Part shown: in pieces, positions 17,216 to 26,751 of the stretch
Layout of the letters: every line of letters starts with the position of its first letter
Numbering within the stretch: position 1 is the first letter of the stretch
Assembly (NCBI GenBank): GCA_964612975.1
Contig: CAZTGC010000001.1
Location: forward strand, 62,001 to 126,000
Direction: 5' to 3'
Origin: NZ13-RE01 sp964612975
GTDB lineage: Bacteria > Dictyoglomota > Dictyoglomia > Dictyoglomales > Dictyoglomaceae
DNA: 64,000 bases
Notes under the pieces: model-generated
Told to the model about the DNA's origin: nothing
What the model saw: the letters and a program-made list of their open reading frames with translations, nothing else
Databases searched by the model: none
Made by a program: the position numbers and the translations under genes

Positions 17216-18898
17216 ATGTACAGAAGTGATCAAGTAAAAAAGGGAATTGAAAGGGCACCCCATAGATCACTTTTTTATGCTATGGGATATACCCCTGATG
17301 AATTAGAAAAACCCATTATTGGGGTAGTAAATTCAGGAAATGAAATGATTCCTGGACACATTCATCTTGATATTATAGCCCAGTCAGTAAAAATGGGAAT
17401 TTTAGAGGCTGGTGGCACTCCTATGGAATTTAGAGTTATTGGAATATGTGATGGAATTGCCATGGGCCACAAAGGTATGAAATATTCCTTAGCCAGTCGA
17501 GAACTTATAGCAGATTCCATAGAAGCTATGTCAGAGGCTTATCAGCTTGATGGAATAATATTAATTACTAACTGTGATAAAATTGTTCCTGGAATGCTTA
17601 TGGCATCGGCAAGATTAAATCTTCCCTCTGTCATACTTAGTGGTGGTCCTATGCTTGCAGGAAAATGGAAGGGAAGAGATGTAGATCTAATTAGTGTATT
17701 TGAAGGAATAGGTCGAGTAAAAGCTGAAAAAATGAAACATGAAGAACTATATGAATTGGAACAGTACGCATGTCCAGGATGTGGATCTTGCTCAGGAATG
17801 TTCACTGCTAATACTATGAATTGTTTATCAGAAGCTTTGGGTTTGGCCCTCCCTTATAATGGAACTTTACCTGCTTCCTATGATGGGATGAGAAAAAGAT
17901 TATCAAAGGATGCTGGAAAAAGAATTGTACAATTAGTAAAAGATGGAACAAAGGCAAGAGATATTTTAACAAGAACAGCCTTTGAGAATGCAATTTCTGT
18001 AGATATGGCTCTTGGAGGATCCACTAATACAGTACTTCATCTTCTTGCTATAGCAAAAGAAGCTAAGGTCGAACTTCCCCTTGATGTTTTTCAAAAGATA
18101 AGTGAGAGAACTCCAAATATTTGTAAGCTAAGTCCTGCCTCTTCACAACATATTCAGGATCTTCATGAAGCAGGAGGAATTCCGGGAGTTATGAAGGAAC
18201 TTTTAAAGGGAAATCTTATAGATCCCTCTGCATTGACGGTTTCTGGAAAAACCATAGGAGAGATAGCACAGGATGCGATTATAAGAGATAGGAATGTAAT
18301 TAGACCTCTTGAGGATCCCTATGCTCCTGATGGGGGTATTTTTGTGCTTTATGGAAATTTGGCTCCTGAAGGTGCGGTAGTAAAAAAGTCAGCTGTAAGT
18401 CCCAAAATGTTGAGACACTCAGGGCCAGCACAGGTTTTTAATAGTGAGGAAGAGGCTATAAAGGAGATTTATGCAGGAAAGATCAGAAGAGGAGATGTGG
18501 TAGTAATAAGATACGAAGGACCAAAAGGAGGTCCGGGGATGAGAGAGATGTTAGGGCCAACATCTGCTCTTTCTGGTATGGGACTTGACGAAGACGTTGC
18601 ATTAATAACCGATGGAAGATTTTCAGGGGGAAGTAGGGGGGCAGCTATAGGTCACATATCTCCAGAAGCAGCAGAGGGAGGTCCAATTGCTCTTGTTAGA
18701 GATGGAGATATTATTGAAATAGATATTCCCAATAGAAAATTAGATGTGAGATTAGATGAAAGTGAATTGGAGAATAGAAGGAAAGAATGGATTCCTATAA
18801 AAAGAGAAATTGAATTTAGTTATTTAAGAAGATATTCTGCATTGGTAACCTCTGCAAGTTATGGTGCAGTATTGAGAGATTTATACGAAGATTCTTAA
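17216..18898 (+). CDS. ilvD: Dihydroxy-acid dehydratase
   Basis: 560 residues from the ATG at 17216, which has GGAGGG seven bases upstream; an in-frame upstream TTG at 17180 adds 12 hydrophobic residues and is unlikely. It dehydrates 2,3-dihydroxy-isovalerate or -methylvalerate in branched-chain amino acid synthesis and carries an Fe-S cluster. The cluster and active-site blocks NCDKIVPGM, CPGCGSCSGMFTANTMNCL and DGRFSGGSRGAAIGHISPEA are intact. Sugar-acid dehydratases share this superfamily, but length and motifs fit IlvD. No other ilv gene is nearby; it heads a transcript with the two MetE-like genes. Confidence 0.9.
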   Translation: MYRSDQVKKGIERAPHRSLFYAMGYTPDELEKPIIGVVNSGNEMIPGHIHLDIIAQSVKMGILEAGGTPMEFRVIGICDGIAMGHKGMKYSLASRELIADSIEAMSEAYQLDGIILITNCDKIVPGMLMASARLNLPSVILSGGPMLAGKWKGRDVDLISVFEGIGRVKAEKMKHEELYELEQYACPGCGSCSGMFTANTMNCLSEALGLALPYNGTLPASYDGMRKRLSKDAGKRIVQLVKDGTKARDILTRTAFENAISVDMALGGSTNTVLHLLAIAKEAKVELPLDVFQKISERTPNICKLSPASSQHIQDLHEAGGIPGVMKELLKGNLIDPSALTVSGKTIGEIAQDAIIRDRNVIRPLEDPYAPDGGIFVLYGNLAPEGAVVKKSAVSPKMLRHSGPAQVFNSEEEAIKEIYAGKIRRGDVVVIRYEGPKGGPGMREMLGPTSALSGMGLDEDVALITDGRFSGGSRGAAIGHISPEAAEGGPIALVRDGDIIEIDIPNRKLDVRLDESELENRRKEWIPIKREIEFSYLRRYSALVTSASYGAVLRDLYEDS

Positions 18899-18913
18899 TA
18901 AGGAGGTTAAGAG

Positions 18914-19891
18914 ATGATAATTACAGTTGTGGATCATTATCCTAAGATTCCTAATCCTCCAAGGGAGCCTAAATTAAGAAGAACAATTCATGCCTACGAT
19001 CAGGGAAAAATAACTAAAGAGGAGTTAAATAAAGTATTTGATGAGGTAACGAAAGAGGTAATAGAAGAGCAGATCAGTGCGGGAGTAGAATTAATAACCG
19101 ATGGTCAAATAAGATGGGAAGATGGGCAAAGTTATATAGGAAAAAAGCTAAATGGAATAGAGATAGGAGGACTCTTTCGATATTTTGATAATAATACTTA
19201 CTATAGACAACCAATTATAATGGGAGAAATAAGCTGGAGGGAGCCGATAATATTAGAAGATTGGAAAAAAGCTCAAGAGTGGGCAAAGGATAAACCAGTT
19301 AAGGCAGTTTTGACAGGACCATATACTTTAGCACGATTAAGTAGAGATGAGTACTATAAAGATTTAGAAAAATTATCTAAGGCATATACAAAAGCTCTTA
19401 TGGAAGAAGTAAAATTACTTGAAAAAAAGAAGGTACAATATCTTCAGTTTAATGAACCTTCTATTCAATATTATCCAGAAGATTTTGATTTATTCTTGGA
19501 ATTATATAAAGAATTTAGAAAGGTCTTTTCAGGTAAGTTAGCTATATATACATATTTTTATAGTCTTGTTCCCTTGAAAAATAGATTAAAAGAGCTTCCT
19601 GTAGATATCTTGGGTATAGATTTTGTATCCAAAAAGGAAAATTTTGAATTATTGAGGGAATTTCCTAAAAATCTATCCCTTGGTTATGGCATTATTGATG
19701 CAAGAAATACAAAATTAGAAACTCCAGAGCAGATTGCTGATTTAATAAAAAGAGTTTTAAATCATATTTCAGAAGATAATTTATATGTAAATCCAAGTTG
19801 TGGACTTGAATATCTTCCAAGGGAAAGGGCTTATGAAAAACTATCAAATCTTTCTTTAGGAGTAAAATTAGTAAGAGGTGATAAAAAATGA
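18914..19891 (+). CDS. MetE-like (cobalamin-independent methionine synthase) protein lacking most zinc ligands
   Basis: 325 residues, related to the C-terminal half of MetE and to the next gene. Fold markers VLTGPYTLARLS, LQFNEPSIQYYPED and LYVNPSCGLEYLPRERAYE are present. Where the partner has the zinc-binding His-x-Cys and a Glu, this protein has Thr213, Phe215 and Asp236; only Cys296 is kept. It is therefore probably unable to activate homocysteine and may be a structural or substrate-binding subunit, much as the MetE N-terminal half lacks zinc. It overlaps the partner gene by 4 bases (ATGA). AAGGAGG precedes its ATG. The function is inferred only. Confidence 0.75.
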   Translation: MIITVVDHYPKIPNPPREPKLRRTIHAYDQGKITKEELNKVFDEVTKEVIEEQISAGVELITDGQIRWEDGQSYIGKKLNGIEIGGLFRYFDNNTYYRQPIIMGEISWREPIILEDWKKAQEWAKDKPVKAVLTGPYTLARLSRDEYYKDLEKLSKAYTKALMEEVKLLEKKKVQYLQFNEPSIQYYPEDFDLFLELYKEFRKVFSGKLAIYTYFYSLVPLKNRLKELPVDILGIDFVSKKENFELLREFPKNLSLGYGIIDARNTKLETPEQIADLIKRVLNHISEDNLYVNPSCGLEYLPRERAYEKLSNLSLGVKLVRGDKK

Positions 19892-20916
19892 AAGAGATAA
19901 GATTACCCATACTACCTACAACAAGTGTCGGAAGTTTTCCAAAACCAGATTATCTTTTAAAGGCGAGAAATCAATATGCAAAGGGATTAATATCGTATTC
20001 TACTCTTCATGAATTAGAATTGAAAGCCACAGAAGAAGTAATAAAAATGCAGGAAGAAATTGGAGTAGATATTCTTGTTCATGGTGAGATGGAAAGAGGA
20101 GATATGGCTACTTATTTTGCAGAAAATTTAGAGGGATTTGTCATAAGTGGATTAGTTCGATCCTATGGAAATAGATATTACAAAAAGCCGATAGTAATTG
20201 GAAAAATAAAAAGAACAAAGTCAATAACAGTAGATATATTTAAATTTGCCCAAGGTCTTACTAAAAAGCCTGTAAAAGGAATGCTTACAGGACCATATAC
20301 TATAGCAGATTGGTCCTTTAATGAATATTATGAAAATAAGGAGGATTTAGTGCTTGATCTTGCAGAAATAATTAATCAAGAAGCTTTAGATTTAGAAAAG
20401 TCTGGAGTATTATTCATACAAATAGATGAACCTGCAGTTCCAACTCATCCTGAAGAGATTAATATTGCAAAAGAGGGATTTAAAATATCCACAAGAGATT
20501 TAAGAAGTTTTTTGATCACTCATATATGTTATGGGGATTTTCGGCCTATATGGAAGGAACTAATAAATTTCCCAGTCCATCAATTTGATTTAGAATTTAC
20601 TAATAATGCTGATAAACTTTATCCTCTTATTGAAAAAGATGGATTTCCAGGGGATAAATATATAGCGGTAGGAGTTATTGATGTGCACTCCCATAGAATA
20701 GAAGGTATAGAAGAGATAAAGATAAGAATAAAAGAAGCCTTAAAATATTTTAGACCTGAACAAATATTCATAGATCCTGATTGTGGCCTTAAAACAAGAA
20801 CTTGGGAAGAAGCAAGGGCCAAAATGGAAAACATGGTAAGAGCAGTTAATGAGGTTAGGGAAGAATTGATAAAAGAAGGATGTCCATCAGAAATAATAAT
20901 AAAAATGGGGGTTTAA
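19888..20916 (+). CDS. Core MetE-type methionine synthase, zinc ligands intact
   Basis: 342 residues, about half of full-length MetE and matching its catalytic C-terminal barrel. Zinc ligands equivalent to the E. coli set are His212 and Cys214 (THICYGD), Glu236 (FDLEFTNN) and Cys299 (DPDCGLKTR). GEMERGDMATYFAENLEGF, GMLTGPYTI and GVIDVHSHRIE match MetE blocks. Short 'core' MetE proteins in other bacteria and archaea methylate homocysteine from a corrinoid protein or methylcobalamin, not from methyl-tetrahydrofolate; that is the likely role. The methyl donor cannot be read here. It overlaps the zinc-poor paralogue and precedes the mannosidase gene by 8 bases. Confidence 0.85.
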   Translation: MKEIRLPILPTTSVGSFPKPDYLLKARNQYAKGLISYSTLHELELKATEEVIKMQEEIGVDILVHGEMERGDMATYFAENLEGFVISGLVRSYGNRYYKKPIVIGKIKRTKSITVDIFKFAQGLTKKPVKGMLTGPYTIADWSFNEYYENKEDLVLDLAEIINQEALDLEKSGVLFIQIDEPAVPTHPEEINIAKEGFKISTRDLRSFLITHICYGDFRPIWKELINFPVHQFDLEFTNNADKLYPLIEKDGFPGDKYIAVGVIDVHSHRIEGIEEIKIRIKEALKYFRPEQIFIDPDCGLKTRTWEEARAKMENMVRAVNEVREELIKEGCPSEIIIKMGV

Positions 20917-20924
20917 AAATATAA

Positions 20925-23900
20925 ATGTATGAAGAATACATATTAAAACAATGGAGTTTTTGGTTAGAGGAACTTTATTCATACACCATACTACTTAAAA
21001 AGGAAATTTTTCCATGGTATTTCACAAACAAAGAGGAACTATCTAAGAGCCCCATTGAAGGATGGCAAGAGATAAAGATAGGAGAAATATGGCCATCTCA
21101 AGTTTTTCCCGTTTGGTTTTTTCATATATTAAATCTTCCTAAGGATTTGCACAATCAACCTGTATATTTATCTCTAAATTTTGGAGGAGAGGCTCTAATC
21201 TATATCAATGGGAAACCCTTCTCGGGATTAAACAATTATCATCAAGATGTTCTGTTAACGAAATATCCTAACTGTGAAAAATTAGAGATCTTAGTTGAAG
21301 CAGTTCCAAAAGATTTATTTGGACAACATCAGTATGAGCCAAGATTTTATAAGGCAGAGATTTTTCAAAGGGACGAAGAACTATATTCTGCATTTTTAGA
21401 TTTTTATACATTATGGGAAGTAGGTAATGCTATAGAAGATAAAAATTTGAGAAATTCTTTATTAGATATCTTGGAATCTACCTTAGGGAAGATAAAGCTT
21501 CCCACATCTTTTGAAATTTTTAGCTCCCAAGTAAAGGAAACCTATATAACATTAAAGGAATTAAAAAAACTATGGAAAATTCCAGATTTAGGGGAAATAA
21601 AATTCCTACTTCCTCAGGATGTAAAAAGTAATATATTGGGAGAAGCAAGAAATTTAAGGGAAAAATTAAATGAATTAAGAAGAAAATATCCTTCATTGGG
21701 AAAAGTTTATGCTATTGGGCATTCTCATTTAGATTATGCATGGCTTTGGCCGAGAAAAGAAACTATAAGAAAGGCTCAGAGAACCTTCTCCACTATGTTG
21801 AGACTTATGGATGAATTTGAAAATTTCAAGTTTCTGCATAGCACAGCTCAAATATATAAAGATATAAAGGAGAATAATTCATATTTATATGAGAAAATAA
21901 AAAAGAAAGTAGAAAATGGACAATGGATACCTGAAGGGGGTATGTGGGTGGAAAGTGATTGTAATTTAACTTCTGGAGAATCCTTAGTAAGACAAATTCT
22001 TTATGCTCAAAAATTTTTTGAAGGGGAATTTGGTAAAAAATGTAAAATTGCATGGCTTCCTGACACTTTTGGATTTAATGCCAATCTTCCCCAAATTTTA
22101 AAAAAGGCAGGGATAGAATATTTTGCTACTACAAAGCTAACTTGGAATGAAACAAATAGATTTCCTTATGATTTATTTTTCTGGAAAGGTATTGATGGAA
22201 CAAAAATTGTATCTCATATATTTTGTAAACAAAGTGGCTACAATGCAGAGATGCTTCCAAAGGAATTTTTAGATAATTGGAAGGATTATGATCAAAAGAA
22301 TATTTATTCTGCTATGATTTATAGTTTTGGTCATGGAGATGGAGGCGGTGGTCCCACAAGGGAAATGCTAGAAAGATGGAATAAATTAAAGGAATTTCCA
22401 GGACTTCCTGAAATCGTAATTGAATCCCCATTAAAATTCTTTGAAGAGATTCCAGAGGATTTACCTACTTATTTTGGAGATTTATATTTAGAACTCCACA
22501 GAGGAACATATACAACTCAAGGAAGAATAAAAAGATTAAATAGGAAAGCTGAGAATCATTTATTCCTTTTAGAAGCTTTAAGTACAATTTCCTACTTAAA
22601 AACAGGAAAATATAATAAAGAACTTCCAAAACTTTGGGAAAAATTATTAAGAAACCAATTTCATGATATACTTTCCGGATCTTCCATTAGAGAAGTTTAT
22701 GAGGATACAGAGAGAGAACTTAATGAAATTTTAGATGAAAAGCCTGATATTAATTGGATCTCTGGAGACAAGAAGTGTGTCTTTGTTTTTAACCCCACAT
22801 CATTTCCTCAACCCTTAAAGATAGAAGTAGATTTATCTCCAAAGGAGGCTTTATATACTTCTTCGGGAGAGATTTTACCTTATCAAGAAGGAGAGAAAAC
22901 TTTAGTTTATGATCCTTTTTTTCTCATTCCTCCTTTAACTTATATAAACTTACCTGTTAAGGAAAGAAATGAACTAAGTTTCGAAAGGGATATTAAAGTC
23001 AGGAATAATATTGTAGAAAACAAATTTTTCATTTTAAGAATAAATGAAGATGGGACTATACAAATTTATGATAAAGAGAGAAAAAGGGAAATATTTGTAG
23101 AGAGGGGTAATCAACTTTGGGCCTTTTATGATAGACCAAGAAACTGGGAAGCTTGGGATATCTCACTAAATTACGAAAAATTTGGGATGGAAATAAAAAA
23201 TATAGAAAGTATTAGATTTTTAGAAAAGGGTCCTTTAAGGGTAAAAATTGAAACAATAAGAAAATTTGGAGAGTCGAAAATAAAACAAATCTATTGTGTT
23301 TACTCATACTCTCCAAGAATAGATGTGGAAAATGAAATTGATTGGAAAGAAAAAAGGATTCTTTTAAAAGCATTCTTTCCATTAAATATAAATTCTCCTC
23401 TTGCTTTTTATGAAATTCCCTATGGAATTTATTTTAAAACAACCCATGGAAACACTACCTGGGATAAAGCTAAATTTGAATTTCCTGTCCAAAGATTCAT
23501 TAATCTTTCTCAAGGAGATTTTGGAGTAAGTATTTTGAATAATGGTAAATATGGACATAGTGTAAAGGAAAATATTATAGGAATAACCTTATTAAGATCA
23601 CCAGCATTACCAGATTTTTATGCAGATTTAGGTAAGCATGAATTTATCTATTCCATACTGGTTCATGATGAAGATTGGAAATATATAACCATAAGAGAAG
23701 CAGAGGAATTGAATAAACCTTTATTTGTAAAAGAAATAGTTAAAGGAGAAATATCAGAAGAATCAATTATAAATTGGGATTCAGAGAATGTATTAATTGG
23801 GGCTTTGAAAAGGGATGAAGAGGGAAAAAGTATAATTTTAAGGTTTGCAGATTATTTTGGTTGGGAAAAGGAGATAGAATTTAACTTTAACTTTCCCATA

Positions 23901-24020
23901 AAAGAAGTATACGAAACAAATCTCTTAGAAGAAAATATTTCGAAATTAGAAGTAAATGAAAAAAGAATAAGAATTAAAGTTAGACCCTATGAGTTGAAGA
24001 CCTTAAAAATAATTTTATAA
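20925..24020 (+). CDS. Alpha-mannosidase, glycoside hydrolase family 38
   Basis: 1031 residues, normal for bacterial GH38. It has an N-terminal carbohydrate-binding-like beta domain. The catalytic barrel contains GHSHLDYAWLWPRKET (metal-binding His and Asp), the nucleophile Asp345 in GMWVESDCNLTSGES and SFGHGDGGGGPTREM. Large C-terminal beta domains follow. It cleaves terminal alpha-mannosides with retention. There is no signal peptide, so it acts in the cytoplasm on imported sugars or glycans. It follows the MetE-like pair by 8 bases, but that association looks accidental. A short inverted repeat follows its stop. Confidence 0.93.
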   Translation: MYEEYILKQWSFWLEELYSYTILLKKEIFPWYFTNKEELSKSPIEGWQEIKIGEIWPSQVFPVWFFHILNLPKDLHNQPVYLSLNFGGEALIYINGKPFSGLNNYHQDVLLTKYPNCEKLEILVEAVPKDLFGQHQYEPRFYKAEIFQRDEELYSAFLDFYTLWEVGNAIEDKNLRNSLLDILESTLGKIKLPTSFEIFSSQVKETYITLKELKKLWKIPDLGEIKFLLPQDVKSNILGEARNLREKLNELRRKYPSLGKVYAIGHSHLDYAWLWPRKETIRKAQRTFSTMLRLMDEFENFKFLHSTAQIYKDIKENNSYLYEKIKKKVENGQWIPEGGMWVESDCNLTSGESLVRQILYAQKFFEGEFGKKCKIAWLPDTFGFNANLPQILKKAGIEYFATTKLTWNETNRFPYDLFFWKGIDGTKIVSHIFCKQSGYNAEMLPKEFLDNWKDYDQKNIYSAMIYSFGHGDGGGGPTREMLERWNKLKEFPGLPEIVIESPLKFFEEIPEDLPTYFGDLYLELHRGTYTTQGRIKRLNRKAENHLFLLEALSTISYLKTGKYNKELPKLWEKLLRNQFHDILSGSSIREVYEDTERELNEILDEKPDINWISGDKKCVFVFNPTSFPQPLKIEVDLSPKEALYTSSGEILPYQEGEKTLVYDPFFLIPPLTYINLPVKERNELSFERDIKVRNNIVENKFFILRINEDGTIQIYDKERKREIFVERGNQLWAFYDRPRNWEAWDISLNYEKFGMEIKNIESIRFLEKGPLRVKIETIRKFGESKIKQIYCVYSYSPRIDVENEIDWKEKRILLKAFFPLNINSPLAFYEIPYGIYFKTTHGNTTWDKAKFEFPVQRFINLSQGDFGVSILNNGKYGHSVKENIIGITLLRSPALPDFYADLGKHEFIYSILVHDEDWKYITIREAEELNKPLFVKEIVKGEISEESIINWDSENVLIGALKRDEEGKSIILRFADYFGWEKEIEFNFNFPIKEVYETNLLEENISKLEVNEKRIRIKVRPYELKTLKIIL

Positions 24021-24021
24021 T

Positions 24022-24044
24022 GGGAAGGGGAATTTCCCCTTCCT
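24022..24044. terminator. Inverted repeat between convergent genes, possible terminator
   Basis: GGAAGGGGAA (24023-24032) and TTCCCCTTCC (24034-24043) form an almost perfect palindrome between the converging mannosidase and Gfo/Idh genes. There is no clear T tract on either side, so termination is plausible but not certain. Confidence 0.5.
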
Positions 24045-24046
24045 GC

Positions 24047-25084
24047 TTAGATTTCTATATGGATTCCCTTTTGAGAAGAATCATATATGGCCATAAGCAT
24101 TTTCATTACCATTAATCCTTGTTCCCCTGTTATAATAGGTTCTTTCTTCTCTTTAATACAGTCAACAAAATGCTCTATTTCACCCTCTCCCCATTCAAAG
24201 GATCTTTCAAGAATTTCTATATTTGAGGATAGATTCTCAAGATCTTTAAAAATTTTAGGAGGATTTAATTGGGTACCCCCAAGAGTTCCTAAAATAAGAT
24301 AATTTACTTCATCTTTTTCGATATGAGATGCCCAACTGGTTTCTATTGTTAAAGTAGATCCATTTTCAAACTTTATAAATCCGACTGCAAAATCTTCTAC
24401 ATCAAAAATTGGTTTTCCTTTAGCCCCTTTGTTCCATCCTCCTTCTCCTAAACCCTTGGGACCAAAATTGGCATAAGTATTTCCAAGAACATATTTAGGT
24501 TTTGGCATACCCATAAGCCACCAGACAAGATCCAAGATATGCACTCCAATATCTAAAAGACATCCTCCACCTGCCATTTCTTTTGTGGTAAACCATGTAC
24601 CAATTCCCGGAATTCCCTTTCTTCTTAAACAACTTCCTCGAGCATAATAAATCTCGCCAAACTCTCCTTTTTCTATTAATTTTTTTAACATTGAGTTAAA
24701 AGGCCTAAATCTTTGATTTTGTCCTATCATCAGAATTTTTCCAGATTTTTTACTTGCCTCCACCATTTCCTCTGCTTCTTTAACAGAAGTTGCCATGGGT
24801 TTTTCACACAATACATGAATTCCCATATTTAAGGCAGAGATAGTCACAGGCGCATGAAGGAAATTAGGGGTACATACACTTATTGCAGTAAGATCTTCTT
24901 TTTCAAACATTTCTTCAAAATTATGATAGATCCTTGGAATATTAAACTCCTTGGCTAAAATTTTTGCTCTTTCCTCATCACTATCTGCAATAGATACAAC
25001 TTCTACTTCTGGGATTTTTTTATATCTAGGAATATGAAGATACCTAGCAATTCCACCAGCACCTACAATACCTACTTTGATCAT
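24047..25084 (-). CDS. Gfo/Idh/MocA family NAD(P)-dependent oxidoreductase
   Basis: 345 residues. The N-terminal Rossmann fold has VGIVGAGGIARYLHIP; the family's VLCEKPMATS carries the catalytic-site Lys, and the C-terminal domain has GGGCLLDIGVHILDLVWWLMG with the usual His. Members oxidise or reduce a hydroxyl on sugars, inositols or related compounds. The substrate cannot be assigned from sequence. Neighbouring alpha-mannosidase makes a sugar substrate plausible. ATG follows GGGAGG. It is transcribed from a promoter whose -35 box lies in the terminator loop of the upstream RRM gene. Confidence 0.9.
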   Translation of the reverse strand: MIKVGIVGAGGIARYLHIPRYKKIPEVEVVSIADSDEERAKILAKEFNIPRIYHNFEEMFEKEDLTAISVCTPNFLHAPVTISALNMGIHVLCEKPMATSVKEAEEMVEASKKSGKILMIGQNQRFRPFNSMLKKLIEKGEFGEIYYARGSCLRRKGIPGIGTWFTTKEMAGGGCLLDIGVHILDLVWWLMGMPKPKYVLGNTYANFGPKGLGEGGWNKGAKGKPIFDVEDFAVGFIKFENGSTLTIETSWASHIEKDEVNYLILGTLGGTQLNPPKIFKDLENLSSNIEILERSFEWGEGEIEHFVDCIKEKKEPIITGEQGLMVMKMLMAIYDSSQKGIHIEI

Positions 25085-25130
25085 ACAAACCTCCCATAGC
25101 TTGCTTTTAAAGATATTTTAAAACTAAAGA

Positions 25131-25160
25131 ATTATATAAAATAAAAAAGCCCTAAGTCAA
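25131..25160 (-). promoter_or_regulatory. Promoter of the Gfo/Idh gene
   Basis: On the minus strand TTGACT (25155-25160), 18 bases, TATAAT (25131-25136). The -35 box overlaps the loop of the terminator at 25144-25177. Confidence 0.5.
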
Positions 25161-25178
25161 AAAACTTAGGGCTTTTTG
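25143..25178 (-). terminator. Intrinsic terminator of the RRM protein gene
   Basis: A 13-pair stem (AAAAAGCCCTAAG at 25144-25156 with CTTAGGGCTTTTT at 25165-25177) around an 8-base loop. Read on the minus strand it is followed by six T residues. Confidence 0.9.
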
Positions 25179-25201
25179 TATAAAAGTGGATTTTTTAATT
25201 T

Positions 25202-25483
25202 TTAAAATCTTCGAAAACCACTTCTTGCAGGTCGATCTTTTTTAGGTTTTGCTTCTGAGACTACAATTTTTCTTCCATCAAGCTCGGCTCCATTAAAGGT
25301 GTTAATAAGTTTTTGAGCCGTTTCTTCAGATGTTTCTACAAAAGCAAATCCCTTTGATCGTCCCGTGTTTCGGTCTGTTATTAACCTTACACTCTCAACT
25401 GTTCCCTCCTTGCTAAATAATTTTTGCAGATCCTCTTCCGTGGTCTGCCATGAAAGGTTCCCTACATATAGTGTCTTAGACAA
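25202..25483 (-). CDS. Small RRM-type RNA-binding protein
   Basis: 93 residues made of one RNA-recognition motif with RNP2 LYVGNL (residues 5-10) and RNP1 KGFAFVET (44-51), plus a basic tail KPKKDRPARSGFRRF. Such single-RRM proteins in cyanobacteria and some thermophiles are abundant and often cold- or stress-induced; that is known for the family, not shown here. The start is TTG with GGAGGT 8 bases upstream. The leader of about 90 bases includes a short hairpin CTAAGA-AG-TCTTAG. It is monocistronic with its own terminator. Confidence 0.93.
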   Translation of the reverse strand: MSKTLYVGNLSWQTTEEDLQKLFSKEGTVESVRLITDRNTGRSKGFAFVETSEETAQKLINTFNGAELDGRKIVVSEAKPKKDRPARSGFRRF

Positions 25484-25605
25484 TTTTTTGTACCTCCGAC
25501 TTGTAAATTTTTCTTAGAAACCTAAGACTTCTTAGTCTATCATAAAAATTTCATTTGTCAAAGTTTTTTTGGTTTTAATCTCTTCTTTTAAAATTCCCAT
25601 GAAAG

Positions 25606-25614
25606 TGATATAAA
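25606..25614 (+). promoter_or_regulatory. Extended -10 promoter of ddl
   Basis: TGA-TATAAA (25606-25614) without a clear -35 box, followed by a leader with AAGAGGTGG before the ATG at 25650. Confidence 0.4.
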
Positions 25615-25649
25615 AATTTTAAAGAAGAAAAAGAATAAGAGGTGGTTAA

Positions 25650-26594
25650 ATGGTTAAAGTGGGTGTATTAATAGGAATAAAATCTTCTGAAAGCGAGATA
25701 GCAAAGAAGACTGCTTTTAATGTTTCTTCAGCTTTAAGATTAAAGGGTTATGAGGTTGTAGAAATTCCCATTGACAAAAATTTAGTAGAAAATTTAAAAA
25801 GAGAAAAGATTGATATAGCTTTTATTTCAGCCCATGGAATTTTTGGAGAGGATGGAACTGTCCAAGGACTTTTAGAGTTATTGGGAATTCCATATATAGG
25901 TTCTCGAGTATTGGCAAGTGCCTTAGCTTTAAATAAAATTATGGCAAAAAAAATATTTACTTATGAAGGAATCCCTACTCCAAGATGGATAACTTTAAGT
26001 AAAAAGGATATGGAAGAAAAAAATGTAAACGAAATTCTAAAAATTTTAGAATCTTTTAAATTTCCCTTAGCGGTAAAACCAAGTTCTCAAGGATCCACTA
26101 TAGGCTTTTCTCAAGTTCAAAATAAAAATAATATTTTAAGCTCCCTAGAGAATGCTTTTAAATATGATTATGAAGTTATAATAGAGGAATTTATAAAGGG
26201 AAAAGAAATAACTGCAAGTATATTTGAACATGAAAAAATAATATGTTTTCCGTTAATTGAAATAATACCAAAATCTAAATCAGGAATTTATGACTACCAT
26301 GCCAAATATACTCCCGGAATGAGTGATCATATTATTCCTGCCCGTCTATTCCCTGAAACCTATAAAAGGGCACAGGAGTTGGGAATAAGAGCTCATAAAG
26401 CCTTAGGATGTAGACATTTTTCTCGTGTGGATATGATAGTAGAGGATGAAACAGAGAAAATATATGCTTTAGAAGTAAATACCATTCCTGGTATGACATC
26501 TACAAGTCTTTATCCTGAGGCTTGTAGGGCTTATGGGATAGATTTTCCAGAATTGCTTCATTTATTGATAGAGAAAGTATTAAGGGAAGGATGA
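25650..26594 (+). CDS. ddl: D-alanine--D-alanine ligase
   Basis: 314 residues, an ATP-grasp enzyme that makes D-Ala-D-Ala for peptidoglycan. Blocks seen are AHGIFGEDGTVQGLLELLGIP, ALNKIMAKKIF, VKPSSQGSTIGFSQV (ATP loop) and ALEVNTIPGMTSTSLYPEA, which includes the metal-binding acidic and Asn residues. The length matches DdlB-type enzymes. It appears monocistronic: the pyr operon has its own strong promoter downstream. Its substrate preference (D-Ala versus D-Lac) was not worked out. Confidence 0.95.
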   Translation: MVKVGVLIGIKSSESEIAKKTAFNVSSALRLKGYEVVEIPIDKNLVENLKREKIDIAFISAHGIFGEDGTVQGLLELLGIPYIGSRVLASALALNKIMAKKIFTYEGIPTPRWITLSKKDMEEKNVNEILKILESFKFPLAVKPSSQGSTIGFSQVQNKNNILSSLENAFKYDYEVIIEEFIKGKEITASIFEHEKIICFPLIEIIPKSKSGIYDYHAKYTPGMSDHIIPARLFPETYKRAQELGIRAHKALGCRHFSRVDMIVEDETEKIYALEVNTIPGMTSTSLYPEACRAYGIDFPELLHLLIEKVLREG

Positions 26595-26707
26595 TTTTAA
26601 ATTTAACTAAAATTTTGCTCATCGAATAATTTTTTAGAAATTTTTGAAATACTTTAAATAGGCTATTCCTATTTTTGTCGACTATAATTTTGAGGAAGAT
26701 CTTTTTA

Positions 26708-26737
26708 TTGACATAACCTCATATTCCTTACTATAAT
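26708..26737 (+). promoter_or_regulatory. Promoter of the pyr operon
   Basis: TTGACA (26708-26713), 18 bases, TATAAT (26732-26737); both hexamers are perfect. The predicted start is about 26744, giving a 130-base leader that contains the attenuator. Confidence 0.85.
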
Positions 26738-26751
26738 ATGTAGGCCTTTAA

